Of a stretch of 64,000 bases of DNA, positions 11,260 through 23,730 are shown one piece after another (position 1 is the stretch's first letter; every line of letters begins with the position of its first letter). Position numbers and translations under genes: made by a program. Under the pieces are notes generated by a model. That model was not told the DNA's origin. It saw nothing but the letters and a program-made list of their open reading frames with translations, and ran no database searches. Source of the DNA: Rhinolophus ferrumequinum (taxonomy: Eukaryota > Chordata > Mammalia > Chiroptera > Rhinolophidae); contig NC_046297.1 in NCBI RefSeq assembly GCF_004115265.2, positions 4,522,001 through 4,586,000 on the forward strand, written 5' to 3'.

Positions 11260-13190
11260 GTGGAAATTCATTTGCTATTTGGGAAGGTCAGGCTAATTTA
11301 CGTGCCCCTAGTGCATATCCAGGGTTCGGGGATTTTAACCATCGACTCTCCCGCGTGGCAGGAAGGAGGGCGTGCCTGATGGGCAGGCCAGAGAGTGGAG
11401 GCCTGCATCTCAAACTCTGCCAAGAAGGAGCTGCATTGCAGGCCCATGTCCCTGACGACTTGGAGGACACTGCTGGACTCCTCTGTGCCCTTGTGTCACA
11501 GAAGTGAGGGCCAGTGGTACAGAAGCCACTCACCAGGTTGTCTTGGGAATCCGTGAGAGAGCCAGCGTGGTAGCCAGCAGATGCTAACGCCTCTGTAAAT
11601 GCTCACGGATGATTGTCACAAGCAGCCTGGGACGTTTTTAATGACACACACACTGCTTGCACCCCTGTAACAAAAGGCAACGTCAGCGCAATTACCCCGG
11701 CCATGAGTCAAACCCACCTGCTTGATGGCGCAGGGGGTGTGACCCCAGCATGGGACCCTGCCTGCCCCTTCCTGGTCATTGGAGAAATGCCTGGGGGCCA
11801 CAAGGGAAAGCAGATGGTATCCTCCTGCCTCCTTTTGACCTGTGCCCCTTAACTCCAGGGTACCTCAAAACCCACAAACTGCTTCTTGTATGACCCCCTC
11901 CAACCTGGCCTCCCTCTCTGGCCTGTTCCAGGCTCCCCCCTCTGCCCCACCCCTTCTGCACAATTATAAATATTCACCCCTTTCCCAGTTTTCATAGGGA
12001 CCGACTTGCTTCTTTCTACCGAACGAGCTCCTTCCTGCACGGGTTACTGACCCCACTCCTGGGACCGTTTGCAGTTTAAGAAGTACAGGCGTGTTTGGAA
12101 TCCTTGGGTCGCAGACCAGCTTTCCCACCCGGGCTCCTGGGGAAATGGGGGTTCTGGAGCCCAGCACTGGGGCAGGCTTCCTGGGACAGTTCCTACGGTT
12201 CTGTCAGCAGTGTGCTGCCATTGCTGGCACACGGCACAGTTAACAAGTGTTCCTCCAGGGGAGTGGGGAATTCTGAGGCCTGCCTAAGGTGAGCCAGACA
12301 TACTCCGCCTGTCCTGTGTGTCACTGTTAGAAAAACAATTGCTCACTGGCCCACCTTTCTCCCTCTGCGAAAACAACACCTACTATGAGTCTTTTCCTTT
12401 CCTCTCCTCTCCTGCCCTCCCCTACCCTCCCCTCCCCTCCCCTCCTCTCCTTTGATACTTCAGGATCTTACTGAAGGTACGGGCACCTCTTTAAGGTCAC
12501 CATTCTGCATATTTGCTGTCCCTCTGGCTGATTCTTACAATCTCAAGGCTAAACCGTGCGTGATCCCAACCCAACGGCCCACCAGGCGTCACACCTGTTT
12601 CCACGGCTCCTTCTCTGTCTGTCCGGCTGTTGTCCCAAACTGCGAGTGGTCTGGAGTGGAGTGCAGCTTGCCCAGCTGCCCCCTTTGCCCGGGGGAAGAG
12701 GGGGAGGACAGGATTTAGCTTTGAAGTGTCCCGCATGGCACCGTTTCCTGCACACAGAAAGCCCTGAGTAGAGGTTTCATCTAATTGGAATTCTCCCACC
12801 TCTCTCTTCCGTAGTCCTCCGCGCCTGTCTCGGACTCGTGCTGATAAACTCGCAGGATTTTATACTTGAGCTCTGCCCCTCCCCGATGCCTCTCTGAGAC
12901 TGTGACTTTCTGGGCTGATGGCCATGTAACAAGGCAGGCATGTCCTCCAAGTGAAACCGGCCCAAAAAACCGCAGCCAGGGCGGGGGGAGGCGGGGGGGG
13001 GGGAGCAGGGCGGGAAGGAAACATCTGACAAGCAGATAAACAGCGTCGCCACCTGGCAGAGTTGTCTTCTAAAACAGACAAGTCGTTCAAAACAAACAGC
13101 TTTCAATGCTCAGGTCCAAAAGGAAAAAAAATACAGAATTGCAACATCAAAGTAGAAAAACAAGCTAACAGGAAAACAGAAGAAACCACC
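11260..13190. other. intergenic, no gene seen
   Basis: GC-richer unique-looking sequence with no reading frame I recognise. The only distinct item is a pyrimidine-rich C/T tract at about 12,397-12,450. Confidence 0.5.
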
Positions 13191-13199
13191 GGAAAGCCA

Positions 13200-13500
13200 C
13201 CTATTGATCCATTCCCTAAATATGTACTGAGCACTTACTATGTGCTCAAAAGCAGCGATGAAAGAAGCACCAACCCCCGCCTCGCTGGGGCCCTCCTGCC
13301 AGTGGACTGAGTGTCAGCTTTTAAACATTCAGGCTACTCAGCACTCAGCACCTCCGCTGGCTCTACCAAGTGTCTGGAGACCCACTTAGACGGGGGTCCA
13401 GAAAGGCCTCTGTGAGCAGGTTACAGTTCAGGGGCGACGGGAAGGTTAAGCAGGACAGAGAGAGCATCCCAGGCAGAGAATGCCCCCAACACCAAGCTCC
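13200..13500 (-). repeat. L2-like fragment
   Basis: The block AATATGTACTGAGCACTTAC followed by TATGTGCTC matches the antisense 3' end of L2 (TATTTATTGAGCACCTACTATGTGCC). Downstream GAAAGGCCTCTGTGAGCAGG and CATCCCAGGCAGAGAATGC resemble the longer ancient repeat at 43.1-44.4 kb. Confidence 0.5.
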
Positions 13501-13509
13501 TGGCCGGGA

Positions 13510-16398
13510 AAACCCCGCTCTTCTCACACAAGTGACATAAATCAACACAGGCCGCCTGCCAGGCCTCCCAGACTTCTCTTCCTCCGTCATCCCCACCCTT
13601 GTCCAGCTCACCCCCATCCTGAGTGCCTCTCTGGTACCTTCCGTACCATCACCAGAATTACCCTTCTAACGAGCAAGCCAGTTCTGGTCAGGAGGAAAGG
13701 ACGGACTCCCCGAGAAAGTAACTATGCAGTAGCCCAGGCACGATCCCAGCCTGTGAGACACAGAGCAGGCAAGGATCACTGGTCCAAGGAAGCCTCCATT
13801 CCAGAGGGGAAGATAAATGATTCACCAAAATGAATCGCAGATCATGAATGTGATGAGTAACATAAATGAGATGGAATAAAGTAAAAAAAAAAAAAGGTGA
13901 TGAACTCGGGTGTGTCTTGATTGGAGGGGGCTGAGGGTGGGAAGAGACGATATCTTTTATGTTGGATGACCCACGGGAGGCCTGAGTCATCTAACACGTG
14001 GGGAGGATCTGAGCTTCCTGGAGACAGATATGGAATATCACGGCACAAAGGGCAAAGACAGGTAAAGTGTCCAGTTCTAACAAACTGGGAAACGATGGAG
14101 TTTCCACAGAAGCATGATCGGCCACACGAGAGCCGCGTGTAAGTGTCATGTTCCATCATGACCACAGCCAGCGCTGGGTGAAAAACCACAGTCACGTGAA
14201 TGGAGACGAGTGTCCGCTGAAGAAAGACGCAGTGAAGGAGCGAGCTGGCCCGCGGCCAGAGAGACGCAGAAATGTACCGGGATTAAATCATCTCTCCTGA
14301 CCAGGCCAGTGCGAACCAACTCTCATTTTTTAAATTCAGATTAAAAATCATTTTACCACACACACACACACACATACACACACGCACAAAACCATATTCC
14401 CTACTCTCTCACTCATTACTCATTAATTACTGAGGCGCTTTTGAAAATGAAATGTTCTCGGTTCAGAGAGTCTTGTTGTCCCTTAAGATTATTGTTTAGC
14501 CTTTTGTGATTGTTGTTAGCTCTTTTTGTACATGGGCTTCAACCCTTGGGCGCCTCTCACTTCATTCCGTTTCATAACCGGTGGGATCCAGTGACCTTCG
14601 ATTGTCCCCAGGGTCTTCCACATGCTTATTTAGCTACATCGTGTTCCTTGGGGAAGGGTAAAACTAACAGATTGGCTGTTGCCTTGGGAAAGTGGCACCT
14701 GTTCATGTCCCTTGGCACCGGTGGGCTCCCACGGTGTCCTGGAGCAGAGCAGCTGTGTGCTCTGGGCCCTGCTTTACCGCGCGCCCTGAACCAGACGTCC
14801 CTCACACCCACGAGTCCATAACCCCACGGCACCGATTTCACCTAAGGTCACGCCCCCTCTGACGTGCACACCAAACCCCACCCGTGCTCACGGGCACGTC
14901 CAAGCCTGTCCCAGGACGACTTCCGTGGAGCGCTGGGCCCTTCAACAGCCAGTGCCCCAGCGCGTGTCAAATCGCCCATTTCCTGTCCTGGTTCCTGCGA
15001 CTGTTCTCCTTCCTGGTCTGCGATGATGCCCCAGACCCCACCTCTTCAATTTCCCTCGCTTACACAAAGCATTTGAGAAAGGAACAGATGCTGCCAAAGG
15101 TGAAGGTCAGCACTGATGAGTAAGCACCTCAGTGGGACGGCACGCAGCCCCCCCCCCGCCCCCCACGCGCTTCCTGTGAGCAGCCTGGCCTCCAGGGTCC
15201 CCCCCTGAACTCTGTGCAGTCCCGCTCTCCGCTGCCACGAAGCCCGGTCCTCCAGTTACACACTGAAACACTAATTAATGGGCCTCTCCATACAAAAGAC
15301 CACCTACTCTGGGTCTCCCTCTTTGCAACAAAGAGAAACAAGCGGTGACTTTAAACTTTCGCTTCTTTTCTTCTCTGCTACAAACAGTGGAGCTGGATAT
15401 CTCGGTCTACAAAGTAGCCACATCAAATAAGCCATTTAACCAGCCCACCAAAACGGAATCTGTGTTTCCTTTTTAAAAAAAACCATCCAGACCAGCACTT
15501 GGCCCCACGAGTAAGTGTCTGTTTAAATCCTGTTGGTACAGATGCTGCTCTGCGTCTCTCTGCACATGGCCCACGGAGACCGGGTTCCAGCCAATCTTTC
15601 CTTCATTCACCAAATCGAGGCCGAGCGCTTGACTTGGCAAGTACTTCATTCCCCTCTCAGAACAGCGGGCCTGCAGTCGAGAGAGGGCATTGCTGTGCGA
15701 CCCAAGTCCACTTTCGAGAAACTAAATGTCCGTATGTGTGTCTGGGGCCGATGAGGGCAGTTATCCACCTTCGTCTCGCGTCTGGGTTACCCGGCCCTGC
15801 CCTCCTGAAATCCATCAGGCGCTGCAAACAGCATGTCAGAGCCAGAAGGAATATCCGTGTCCACCTAAGTCACCGGCCTCCTTTTGCAGATAAGACACGG
15901 AGGCCGAGAAGGGCACAGTGGTTTCCCTCCGGAGTCACACTTCCTAAGTCTCCAGGATACAAGGTCCCTCCCTGATGCAAGGATGGGCTGCAGGAAGGGG
16001 CCAGTGGAGAAGCAGAGTGGGAACTGGGGTGCCCACAGGCTCGCTTTGGGATCAAAGGCCAGAAATCAAACCCCAGTAATGCCACTTACTCACCACTCAT
16101 CCTTTGTCAGCGCAAGAGCCAGTCTGTCCACGCCAGTCTACTCCCCTGTAAAAATGGGACAAAGGATTACAAGGAGTAAATGCGCGAAATGCCTGACTTC
16201 TTGTCTTACCTGACATGGTGTTTTCTCTGCTCCTCTGTTCAGAGACCCCTTTTCACCAGGGAAAAGAAAAGATGCCCTTTCGTCACCGTCATGACTCTTT
16301 AATGTCTGTCTTCCCCTCCCACCCCCTGCCCCGGTCCTACACAAGCACTCACACATGCACACACTCACGCGTACATACACACGCTTGGGCGTGCTCAT

Positions 16399-16436
<38 letters not shown>

Positions 16437-16800
16437 CATGGACCCCTCCCAGCCTGCTCACCAGCCCTAACAGCGGTGGCCACCGGGGACCCCCCCAGGG
16501 GTTCTCTGTCCACCGCCAGGTCTGGCTCAGACCACCAGCTGCCACATTGCACCCTCCTCCTTGGACCTGCAGGCCTGAGACAGGCTGCAATGCAGACACC
16601 ACACTGGAGACGCTTCCTGTCTGGCTTTAATTAATTTCTTTGTTTCACTTGAAAAGACATCTTTAGCTGTCTAATCCACACTGCGCTTTGGCTGCGATAC
16701 AAGCCTCTAAGTCAGCTGTAGAAAGTGGTTAACCTCTAATTCAGCGACAGAGGGGTGAGAAACAAGCCCCCTCGGCCCAGAGATCCAGGCAGGAGCGCAG
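13510..16800. other. intergenic, microsatellites and MIR scraps
   Basis: No gene is recognised. CA-repeats lie at 14,357-14,387 and 16,400-16,435. MIR-like remnants are seen at about 15,860-15,965 (TTTGCAGATAAGACACGGAG) and 16,000-16,180 (CCCCTGTAAAAATGGGACAA). A C run lies at about 15,150-15,160. Confidence 0.5.
16400..16435 (+). repeat. (CA)n microsatellite
   Basis: About 18 uninterrupted CA units, preceded by imperfect CA-rich sequence from 16,340. Confidence 0.9.
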
Positions 16801-16814
16801 GCTGGGGACCCAGC

Positions 16815-17190
16815 CATGCCATGGAATAGTATTCCGCCTTAAAAGGGCAGGAAATTCTGTGTTACCACGTGGATGAACCTTGAGGACATGATGCTAAGTA
16901 AACTAAGGCAGACACAACAGGACAAATCCCGCATGATTCCACTTATATGAGGGACCTAGAATGATGCACTTCATAGAGACAGGAAGTAGGAAGCTGGTTG
17001 CCAGGGGCTGGGGGGAGGGGGCAGGGGGAGTGGTACCAATTTTCTGTTTGGAGGCGATGAAAAAGTTCTGCAGATGGATGGTGGGGACGGCCGCACCCCA
17101 CGTGAATGACCTTGATGACACTGCACTGTACCCTTCAACATGGTGCAGTTGGTCAATTGTATGTTACGTGTCTGTGGGCTCTGATTGAAT
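16815..17190 (+). mobile_element. L1 3' end fragment (old)
   Basis: The end of ORF2 and the 3' UTR of an old L1 are visible: 'TGGAATAGTATTCCGCCTTA', 'TGATGCTAAGTAAACTAAGG', 'CTTATATGAGGGACCTAGAA', then a G-rich 'GGTTGCCAGGGGCTGGGGG' block and 'CACTGTACCCTTCAACATGG'. This order is typical of L1M-type 3' ends in mammals. Several changes show it is old. Confidence 0.75.
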
Positions 17191-17929
17191 TGGTTTGCGG
17201 TGTGGTTTGGACTCCGCGGATTTTTTTTTTTTTTAAACTCCCCCGGTGACCCAGGGGACAGCCAGCAGTCATTTTCTGGGACCTATAGAAACCAGTAGGG
17301 ACCTGCAGCACCCACCTGAACCCCCAACCAAGACGAAGCCACGCTCAAAACATTGGGATGTTTTGTGGTGTTTTTGCTCACACGCGCGCCATCTCCACCC
17401 AATTCCCAGTGCCCCGACAGGGCCGAAGCGGCGCTGACCTTCACCCTCCGTCCTGTCAGGGCGACGAGAGGGACTGGCTCCATCGTCCTGATGCAGCTCC
17501 TTGGTACGGATGCCTTGGCGGCCGTGTCAGCTTGGAGACCATGACCCGGCTGGTTTTGCTATTTTCAAAAAGTAGGATTTTTAAAAGACTCACACAAAGG
17601 TTTTTGTGGTTGTGTTTTGTCTTTGTTGCTTTTCATAGAAACAATATATAATCTTTAATCCTTGGAATTCCATTCTGTTGATGCCATTAAAACACTATAG
17701 TTGAAAATGATTGGTCATTTGAAAGCTTAGTGCCTATACATAGTTTTCCTTATGTTTTTTACTCTCTGGGTGGGGAGGCGGGGAATAAAACCAGAAATAA
17801 TAATCAGAAATTCAGAAATGATATTGGCTGGGTTTGGGTAGTCTAGCCTAAGACAGTCTGTTTCCTGGAACTGTCTAAGCCTTCTGTCTTTTTGTTTTTT
17901 TGACTGTTTCAGTAAAACACATACATACG

Positions 17930-17931
<2 letters not shown>

Positions 17932-17976
<45 letters not shown>
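17932..17976 (+). repeat. (CA)n microsatellite
   Basis: About 22 CA units preceded by degenerate ATACATACG repeats. Confidence 0.9.
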
Positions 17977-17978
<2 letters not shown>

Positions 17979-17989
17979 TTGCTGCTCCT

Positions 17990-18650
17990 GGGGTCCTGGG
18001 ATGCTGTACGGAGTGGGACACTGGAGGGCCAAGGGTCCCAGGAGAACAGGCACGTGAGCCTGGTCAGAAAGGAGGCTTCCTGCAAGGAGACAGACAGAGG
18101 TGGCGCGTGACATGACAGGCTCGCCCGCCTCTTCACATCTCTTGCCAGACAAACAGATTCTGTCTGTCAAGTTCCCTGAACTTTGAGTAAATGGGTGACA
18201 TGCCAAGAGAAGACCGGAGCCAAGTCCTGAGCCGGAGTCCTTCCGTCTCCCAAGAGAGCTAAAGACAGGGGGCCCTGAGGGGTCAAAGACGGGGGCTCTG
18301 CCAATGTCCTGTCACTGGGAGCACCTCCAAACTCAGAGCCATCCTCAGGGAACCACAGTCCGAGAGGCCTGCAGGTGGAAGCAAACAGGACTCTTTCCTT
18401 TTTCAAAATACCACCACCGGCACATCCCCACTGCTGGAAGGTAATGGCGGATGTTTAAATGGTCAGGTCCACACCTGCGGGCAGTTGGTGGAGAAGAGAG
18501 ATCTTGTGAGTCGGCCAGCTTCCCTTCCTCCCCTTTCCCTCACACTCATTTGTGCTGGGGGTAATCGTCTTAAACAATTTCCTGTGTCTTGGAAGTTTTG
18601 AAACACAGTTTGTAGTCAAAGCACAGCTTTGGTTGGGTTTGATATTGTTC
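17990..18650. other. intergenic, no gene seen
   Basis: Moderately GC-rich sequence without a reading frame or repeat that I recognise. Confidence 0.5.
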
Positions 18651-18658
18651 CTCCAAGT

Positions 18659-18984
18659 TCATTGAGGGAGAAGGTGAGTGTGAAGTTGAGAGATGTCATG
18701 TCCTGCACTGACTTCCTTTAAATTTTCAAATACCAGTCCAGTGTTATTCACTCCAGTCACCATGCTGTCCATACACCTGCAGCGCTTACTTATTGTATCA
18801 CCAGAAGTGTGTACCTTTGGACCTCTGTGATCATAAGGGTCTCCAAGTCTCTTGTGTAACATGAGTAGAAGCTGATTTCCTGTGGTCTCATCTCTGTATT
18901 CAAGGAGGACCAGTCCAACTGCCAAAAGCCATTTAGAAGGATTAGAATCCTCATTGTCATCTCCTCCAAGGTTCTCATTAAGAG
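18659..18984 (-). pseudogene. possible coding-like remnant, source unknown
   Basis: On the minus strand two overlapping reading frames cover this stretch, one giving an 88-residue peptide (18,659-18,925) with a protein-like composition (for example LAVGLVLLEYRDETTGNQLL when read slightly upstream of its Met). There is no poly(A) trace downstream and no splice context, and I do not recognise a parent gene. It may be a decayed retrocopy, an internal piece of an old element, or chance. It ends about 50 bases from the solo LTR at 19,037. Confidence 0.2.
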
Positions 18985-19036
18985 ACCCCTAGCCCCACCG
19001 CCTCCCCACCCACAGGTCCTCTCACTGCACAGAGGG

Positions 19037-19445
19037 TGTGGGGACAGAGCCCCAAAAAGCAGTTTCTAGGCTCTCGGCCTCACATAGAAAGGTGCTGGCT
19101 CAGGTAGTAAATGGCCATCCACTGTGATCAAATGGCCAGCAGCTGTGGCTAGTTGGCCGTCAGCTGTAACCAGTGAGCCATTGGGCACTAATATAACTGC
19201 CGTGGCTACGCTAGCAGAGAATGGGGGCTAGCAAGAAAATGGGGGCTGGGCTGGCAAGCGGCGCAGTGAGGGTTGAGAATTGTGTGGCTCCTGGTTCCTG
19301 TGTCTCCAACCCAGCCGCCAGCGAGAGTATAGTGGTATGACTCCCCTACCTATGGCTCCGTGGGTGTTCCTTTTTGGCCTCACCATGTCCTGCATTCTTA
19401 TGTGGGGAGCAGGACCGGAGACCCCACAGGCTGCTCTGCATGACA
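19037..19445. mobile_element. solo LTR with 5-bp target duplication
   Basis: The unit begins TGTGGGGACAGAGCC and ends GCTCTGCATGACA, giving the TG...CA termini of retroviral-type LTRs. GAGGG stands directly on both sides (19,032-19,036 and 19,446-19,450), a 5-base target duplication. At 409 bases it is LTR-sized and no internal retroviral region follows, so it is a solo LTR left by recombination. A second copy begins at 63,724. The two differ at roughly 15 of 277 compared bases by eye, which points to a fairly recent, lineage-specific family. I cannot name the family. Confidence 0.75.
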
Positions 19446-19450
19446 GAGGG

Positions 19451-20750
19451 TCTCACAGGAAAGTCCACACTTCCCTCCCAGCCCGGTGTTGGGCTCCCCT
19501 CCCCCACTGTCTGCCCCGTCCTCACCGTGTGCCTTGTCATTGCCAAGTTCAGCCATGTGCCCAGCCCCCTCCCTTCCTATGTCCCCAGCCGACCCTCCTC
19601 CCTCCACCAAAGTTGCCTCATAAACTGTCCAGAAGCCCAGCTGGATTGTCACTTAGTAGGGGAAGGGGAAGAAAGGAAATGGGTGACTGGGTGAGGGCCT
19701 GGGAGGCAGGAAACTGGAAACGGACACCCACAAGCAACTGAACCCACCACACTGGCAAGACGGAAGCACAGCTTTCCAAGGCAGCTGGTCCCACACTTTC
19801 CCCAGACTCTCCAGCACTTGGCCAGGCCTCCTGAACCCTGGCCTGCTGCAAGTGGGACTTTTATTCCCCTCTTAAGGGATGTCTGCCAGGAAGGCGCCTG
19901 GAAATGGGGCACGAAGAGAAATAGCTGTGAGTCAGGAGTGGCTCAGACCTCATTCCCCGCCTTCTCCTGTCTGTCTGTGTGCGACCCTAAGAATCACAGC
20001 TGCTTCCCGTATGCGATGCATGTAGGTCACTCCTGGCCTAATGTGCCCTGGACATTGGGGGCTGCAAGAGGGTTGAGGGGCTGTGCAAGTGAGACGCAGA
20101 CATCTTTCCGTTAAAGGGCCCACAGAGCCCCTTTGGGGTGCAATCCTTTACCCCTAGAGGTGCACTCTCTCAGAAGGTGCTCACAGAGAATACTCTAGAA
20201 TGTCCTCCATAAGAGGCAGGATCGAACATCACAGTGTTGTCATTGGGCTGCCTGACAAGTGTGTGCAGCCTCACCAAAGTGCCACCGGCTGTTCTTCCTT
20301 GTTACACGTGTGTTCAAAAATGAGGCCCTTTGATGTGGACGGTCTCTCAAAGCCTGAAATTCGGTCACTTCAGCAGTAGGGCTTCTGAAGCTCTGCACGT
20401 GGCACCGAGTTCACTGACTGTCCTCTCACTCTGTGTCCACAAGCCCAGTGCTTAGAATTATGGGAAAAGGTTGCCATACCTGCCTCCCATTTAAGGTTCA
20501 CCTGTGTGCACACCTCTCGCACCCACACCACCTTGTCCGAGTCCGCTACACAGTCTCCGCACAACTCCATCTCCTGTGCCCTCACCACCCCGGCTGTCAC
20601 TTACGTCTTCCCTACCCGCCTTTTCCATCCTGAGTTCTCTGACGCCCTTTCTAGCTTGTCCCGTCTTTTCTCCCTGCCAATACCATCACGGACCTCGGTC
20701 ATTGGGTGCTTACCAGGTAGCTGAAGACTTAAAACAATCCTGTGAGGTAT
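19451..20750. other. intergenic, no gene seen
   Basis: GC-moderate sequence with no recognised gene, repeat or CpG cluster. Several short open frames here lack any protein family resemblance. Confidence 0.5.
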
Positions 20751-20754
20751 GTGT

Positions 20755-20965
20755 CACCATGATCTCTTCTTTTTTATTGTGGCAAAATAAACATAAAATT
20801 TTCCGTCTTAATCCTGTTAAATTACATGATTCAGAGGCACTTAGCACACTCAGAGTTTTGTGCATCTATTGCCAATGTCTGTTTTCAGGACGTTTACACA
20901 CCCCAAGAAGAAACCCTGCACCCCTGAAGCACCTTCACAAAAAGATCAATGGACTCAAAACCTTG
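20755..20965. repeat. L1M-type 3' region fragment
   Basis: TTTTTTATTGTGGCAAAATA with ACATAAAATTTTCCGTC, then GAGTTTTGTGCATCTATTGC and CACCCCAAGAAGAAACCCTG, follows a widespread old L1-derived block ('...TGTACAACCATCACC...CCCAAAAAGAAACCC'). Confidence 0.6.
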
Positions 20966-21417
20966 CCCCAATACTACAAAACGACAATTTATTTACTTTG
21001 AATAGAAAGCCAAATTAGCACACATTGGGAAGGCATTGGCTGTTTAGGTTGCGACTCTGATTGCTGAGGAAAAAAGCTTTAAACTGCTTTGGCAGGGTGT
21101 GGGGGGCGGGGAGGATCTAATTTGAAAGAAACAAATGGATTACATTTTCCTCATTGAGCAGTCAGTTAACTGTGACTCATCGTCCTATCCGAGCTCATGT
21201 GACCGGGATGGGAAACACAATATTGACAAGAAAATCCAGCGCTCAAGTCGGCAGAGGCCAGCCTGCCTCAGACTGAAGCTTCAGTGCGAATGGGCTTGTT
21301 TCCTGTTTTCTTTCCATAACCAAATGGCCGGCCGACCACGCCAGCGTTGACCACAGCACCGTCTAGAATGGAGGGAAAGATACATTTGTCCCCTACAGTT
21401 GTTGAAACTAAATGATA

Positions 21418-21535
21418 ATACAGTCATTCCCCCCTTATCCATGGGGGATACGACCCAACACCCCCCAGGAGATGCCTGAAACCATGGAGAGTTAGTGACT
21501 CCTAAATATACTATGTTTTTCCCCAAACGTCTGGC
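21418..21535. mobile_element. Tigger/pogo-like DNA transposon fragment
   Basis: TACAGTCATTCCCCCCTTAT followed by CCATGGGGGATACGACCC, then GATGCCTGAAACCATGG and CTAAATATACTATGTTTTT, resembles the end of a Tigger-class element common in mammals. Only one end is present. Confidence 0.55.
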
Positions 21536-21559
21536 CGTAACTGGCAATTTGAGGTGCGT

Positions 21560-23150
21560 CGGTCAAACTAGCATGAATTTTTTTTTTCCTTCTTCATATT
21601 TCACCGATTGAAGTTTCTTTTTTCTGTAGGTCTCTGCAACCTCAGCATACAATTTTGTTTCTTTCTGTATAGAGCTGATAATGTGCACCTTTTCGGTTCC
21701 TCTTTGGCAGGTCTGAATTGCCAGCATCCCTGCGCTTGCTCTTCAGGGCCATGACATGTAAAATGAGGCAACTAGAACACCAGCTCTGTCATGTTGAGGC
21801 AGCTGACGATCTGTTAGGTAAATACTGAGGAGACAGCAGCTATTACCGGCAAAGACATGGACCCACGCAAAGAAAAACCAGCCCTCTCCATGCAGGGTGA
21901 CACACAGGGGCGTTTGTTTACTCCAGGGGTAAATGTGGGCCCACTCGCTCACTGTGCTTTGAACCAAAGCACCTGAAGGGAGCTGATGCTGCATTTGGCC
22001 AGTCTTCATTTAGTATTCCCCAAGGCTGAGGACTGCTCCATCAGTATTATATTGGGTAGACGCCCACGTGAGATGTAAGGAAGGAGAGCCTGATGTGGGG
22101 GAAAGGAATCCCAGTGCAACGAACAGTGTGGAAATGCACAGTGTGCAAAGAGACCGACTGTGTATCTGGGATGCCCCTAAGTGCCTGCTCTTTACCACTG
22201 CTTACAAAACATTGTAAAACCTCCAGAGATGTATGTATGGGGGAAAAGAAAAACTGAAATAGTAAAAGAAAGCACCTTAAAAATAGCAAATTACCAAACC
22301 CAACTGCTTGCATATTTTCAAGCTTTTAAGTAACGAAAGAGGGAGACATTTAGAATCAGACAATTGAAAGAAGAGGGGGAAAAAAAAAGTTCCAGACGAT
22401 GGTACAATTACCAAACATATAACAAATTCAAAAGGGAGAACACACAAAAAAACGTGTCATTTAGGAATACTTGAGGGTCTGTTGTCTTGAACATCTTTGA
22501 GATCAGCGAAGCAGTGATTCAAAGAGACAGCGGGGCTCAAAATCAACTCATCTCTGCGAGCAGACTGATATTCAAAGAAGGAGCAGAAGTCTGCTAATCA
22601 CAGTAAAGAATTTGCTGTATTCAAATGAAATAACAGCAACGTGGACGGATGCCAGGGCAATACCAGTTTTCCAAGGAGGAATAAAGAGAAAGCTAGGAAA
22701 TTATAGCGCCTTCATCTCAATGTCTGTAATTTGCAAAATAATAGAAACAATCGTAGGGTAAGTTTGCCAAAAGCATTTACAAATGAGTATCACTCCCATT
22801 CATCAAGCTGGAGAAAACCAGCAAGGCTGGGGAGAGGACTGGGGTTTAGGAATCTTTTTTTTTTTTTTTTGACGGGGGACGGGGCTATGACACACTTAAT
22901 AATTACATATGACTTATTTTCCTTTAATGTCCAGATTATTTTTACATAGTAGCTCCTCATACTGGGCCCATGATAGAAGAGAGTAAAATAAAAAGTAAAA
23001 TGAAGAAAACTAAGGACTCTGTGCTGTGTCCATTATTGGGGATGTGCTTCTCCAGATTCTCTCACTTAAGATCAAACGGTGACATGGAGCTAGCAGGGAA
23101 AGTCAGAAATCCGAATAAACCATCCTCCGAGGATTGAATCAAAACCGCCT
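21560..23150. other. intergenic, no gene seen
   Basis: AT-rich sequence, with a poly(T) run at about 22,856-22,870. No gene or nameable repeat is seen, although the A-rich part at 22,370-22,720 may be worn L1. Confidence 0.45.
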
Positions 23151-23239
23151 GAGATAGATTTATTCCTGAGGGTCACCAAAGCGGGTTCTTCTGCGTCCTC
23201 TGCCAGACCCTCCTCTTTCTTGAAACATCCTGCTTTGTG

Positions 23240-23730
23240 GACATTTGCTGCAATTTAAGTCCATTTTCTATTGTCTAGTCTTCAGTGCAGACCGAATGGC
23301 TGGACACTATTCTCCTAATGTTGAAAATCTGCATTCGGTCACCGATTCAGTGACTTTGATCACCCTCTTTTTGCATTGGTTTTATATTAATTCCTGCTGA
23401 TCTTCTGTCTAGTTGTTCTAAGCATTATTGAAAGTGGGACATTGAAGTCTCCTACTTACTGTCAAATTGTCTATTTCTTCCTTCAGTTCTGTTTTTGTTT
23501 CAGTGTTTTGAGCTCTGTCGTTAGGTGTATGTCTGTTCATAATTGTTAGAGCTCCTTGAGGGATTGACCTCAAGGTCAATCATTATTATAAGATATCTTT
23601 TGTCACTAATAACCATTAAAATCTATTTTGTCTGATATGAATACAGCCACCCCAGCTCTCTTTTAGGTACCATTTGCCTGAAATATCTTTTCCCATCCTT
23701 TACTTTCAACCTATTCATAATCTTTGAATC
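23240..23730 (-). mobile_element. old L1, antisense (left part)
   Basis: T-rich sequence such as AGTCTCCTACTTACTGTCAA, TTAGGTGTATGTCTGTTCAT and ACCCCAGCTCTCTTTTAGG is the reverse complement of L1 ORF2. It is interrupted at 23,748 by a younger L1 and continues after 24,639. Confidence 0.7.

Noticed and set aside
16138-16602. Open frames through CA/GT repeats with Cys-Val or His-Thr runs (also near 17.7-18.2 and 31.3-31.6 kb)
   Set aside because: Artefacts of dinucleotide repeats that contain no stop codon.
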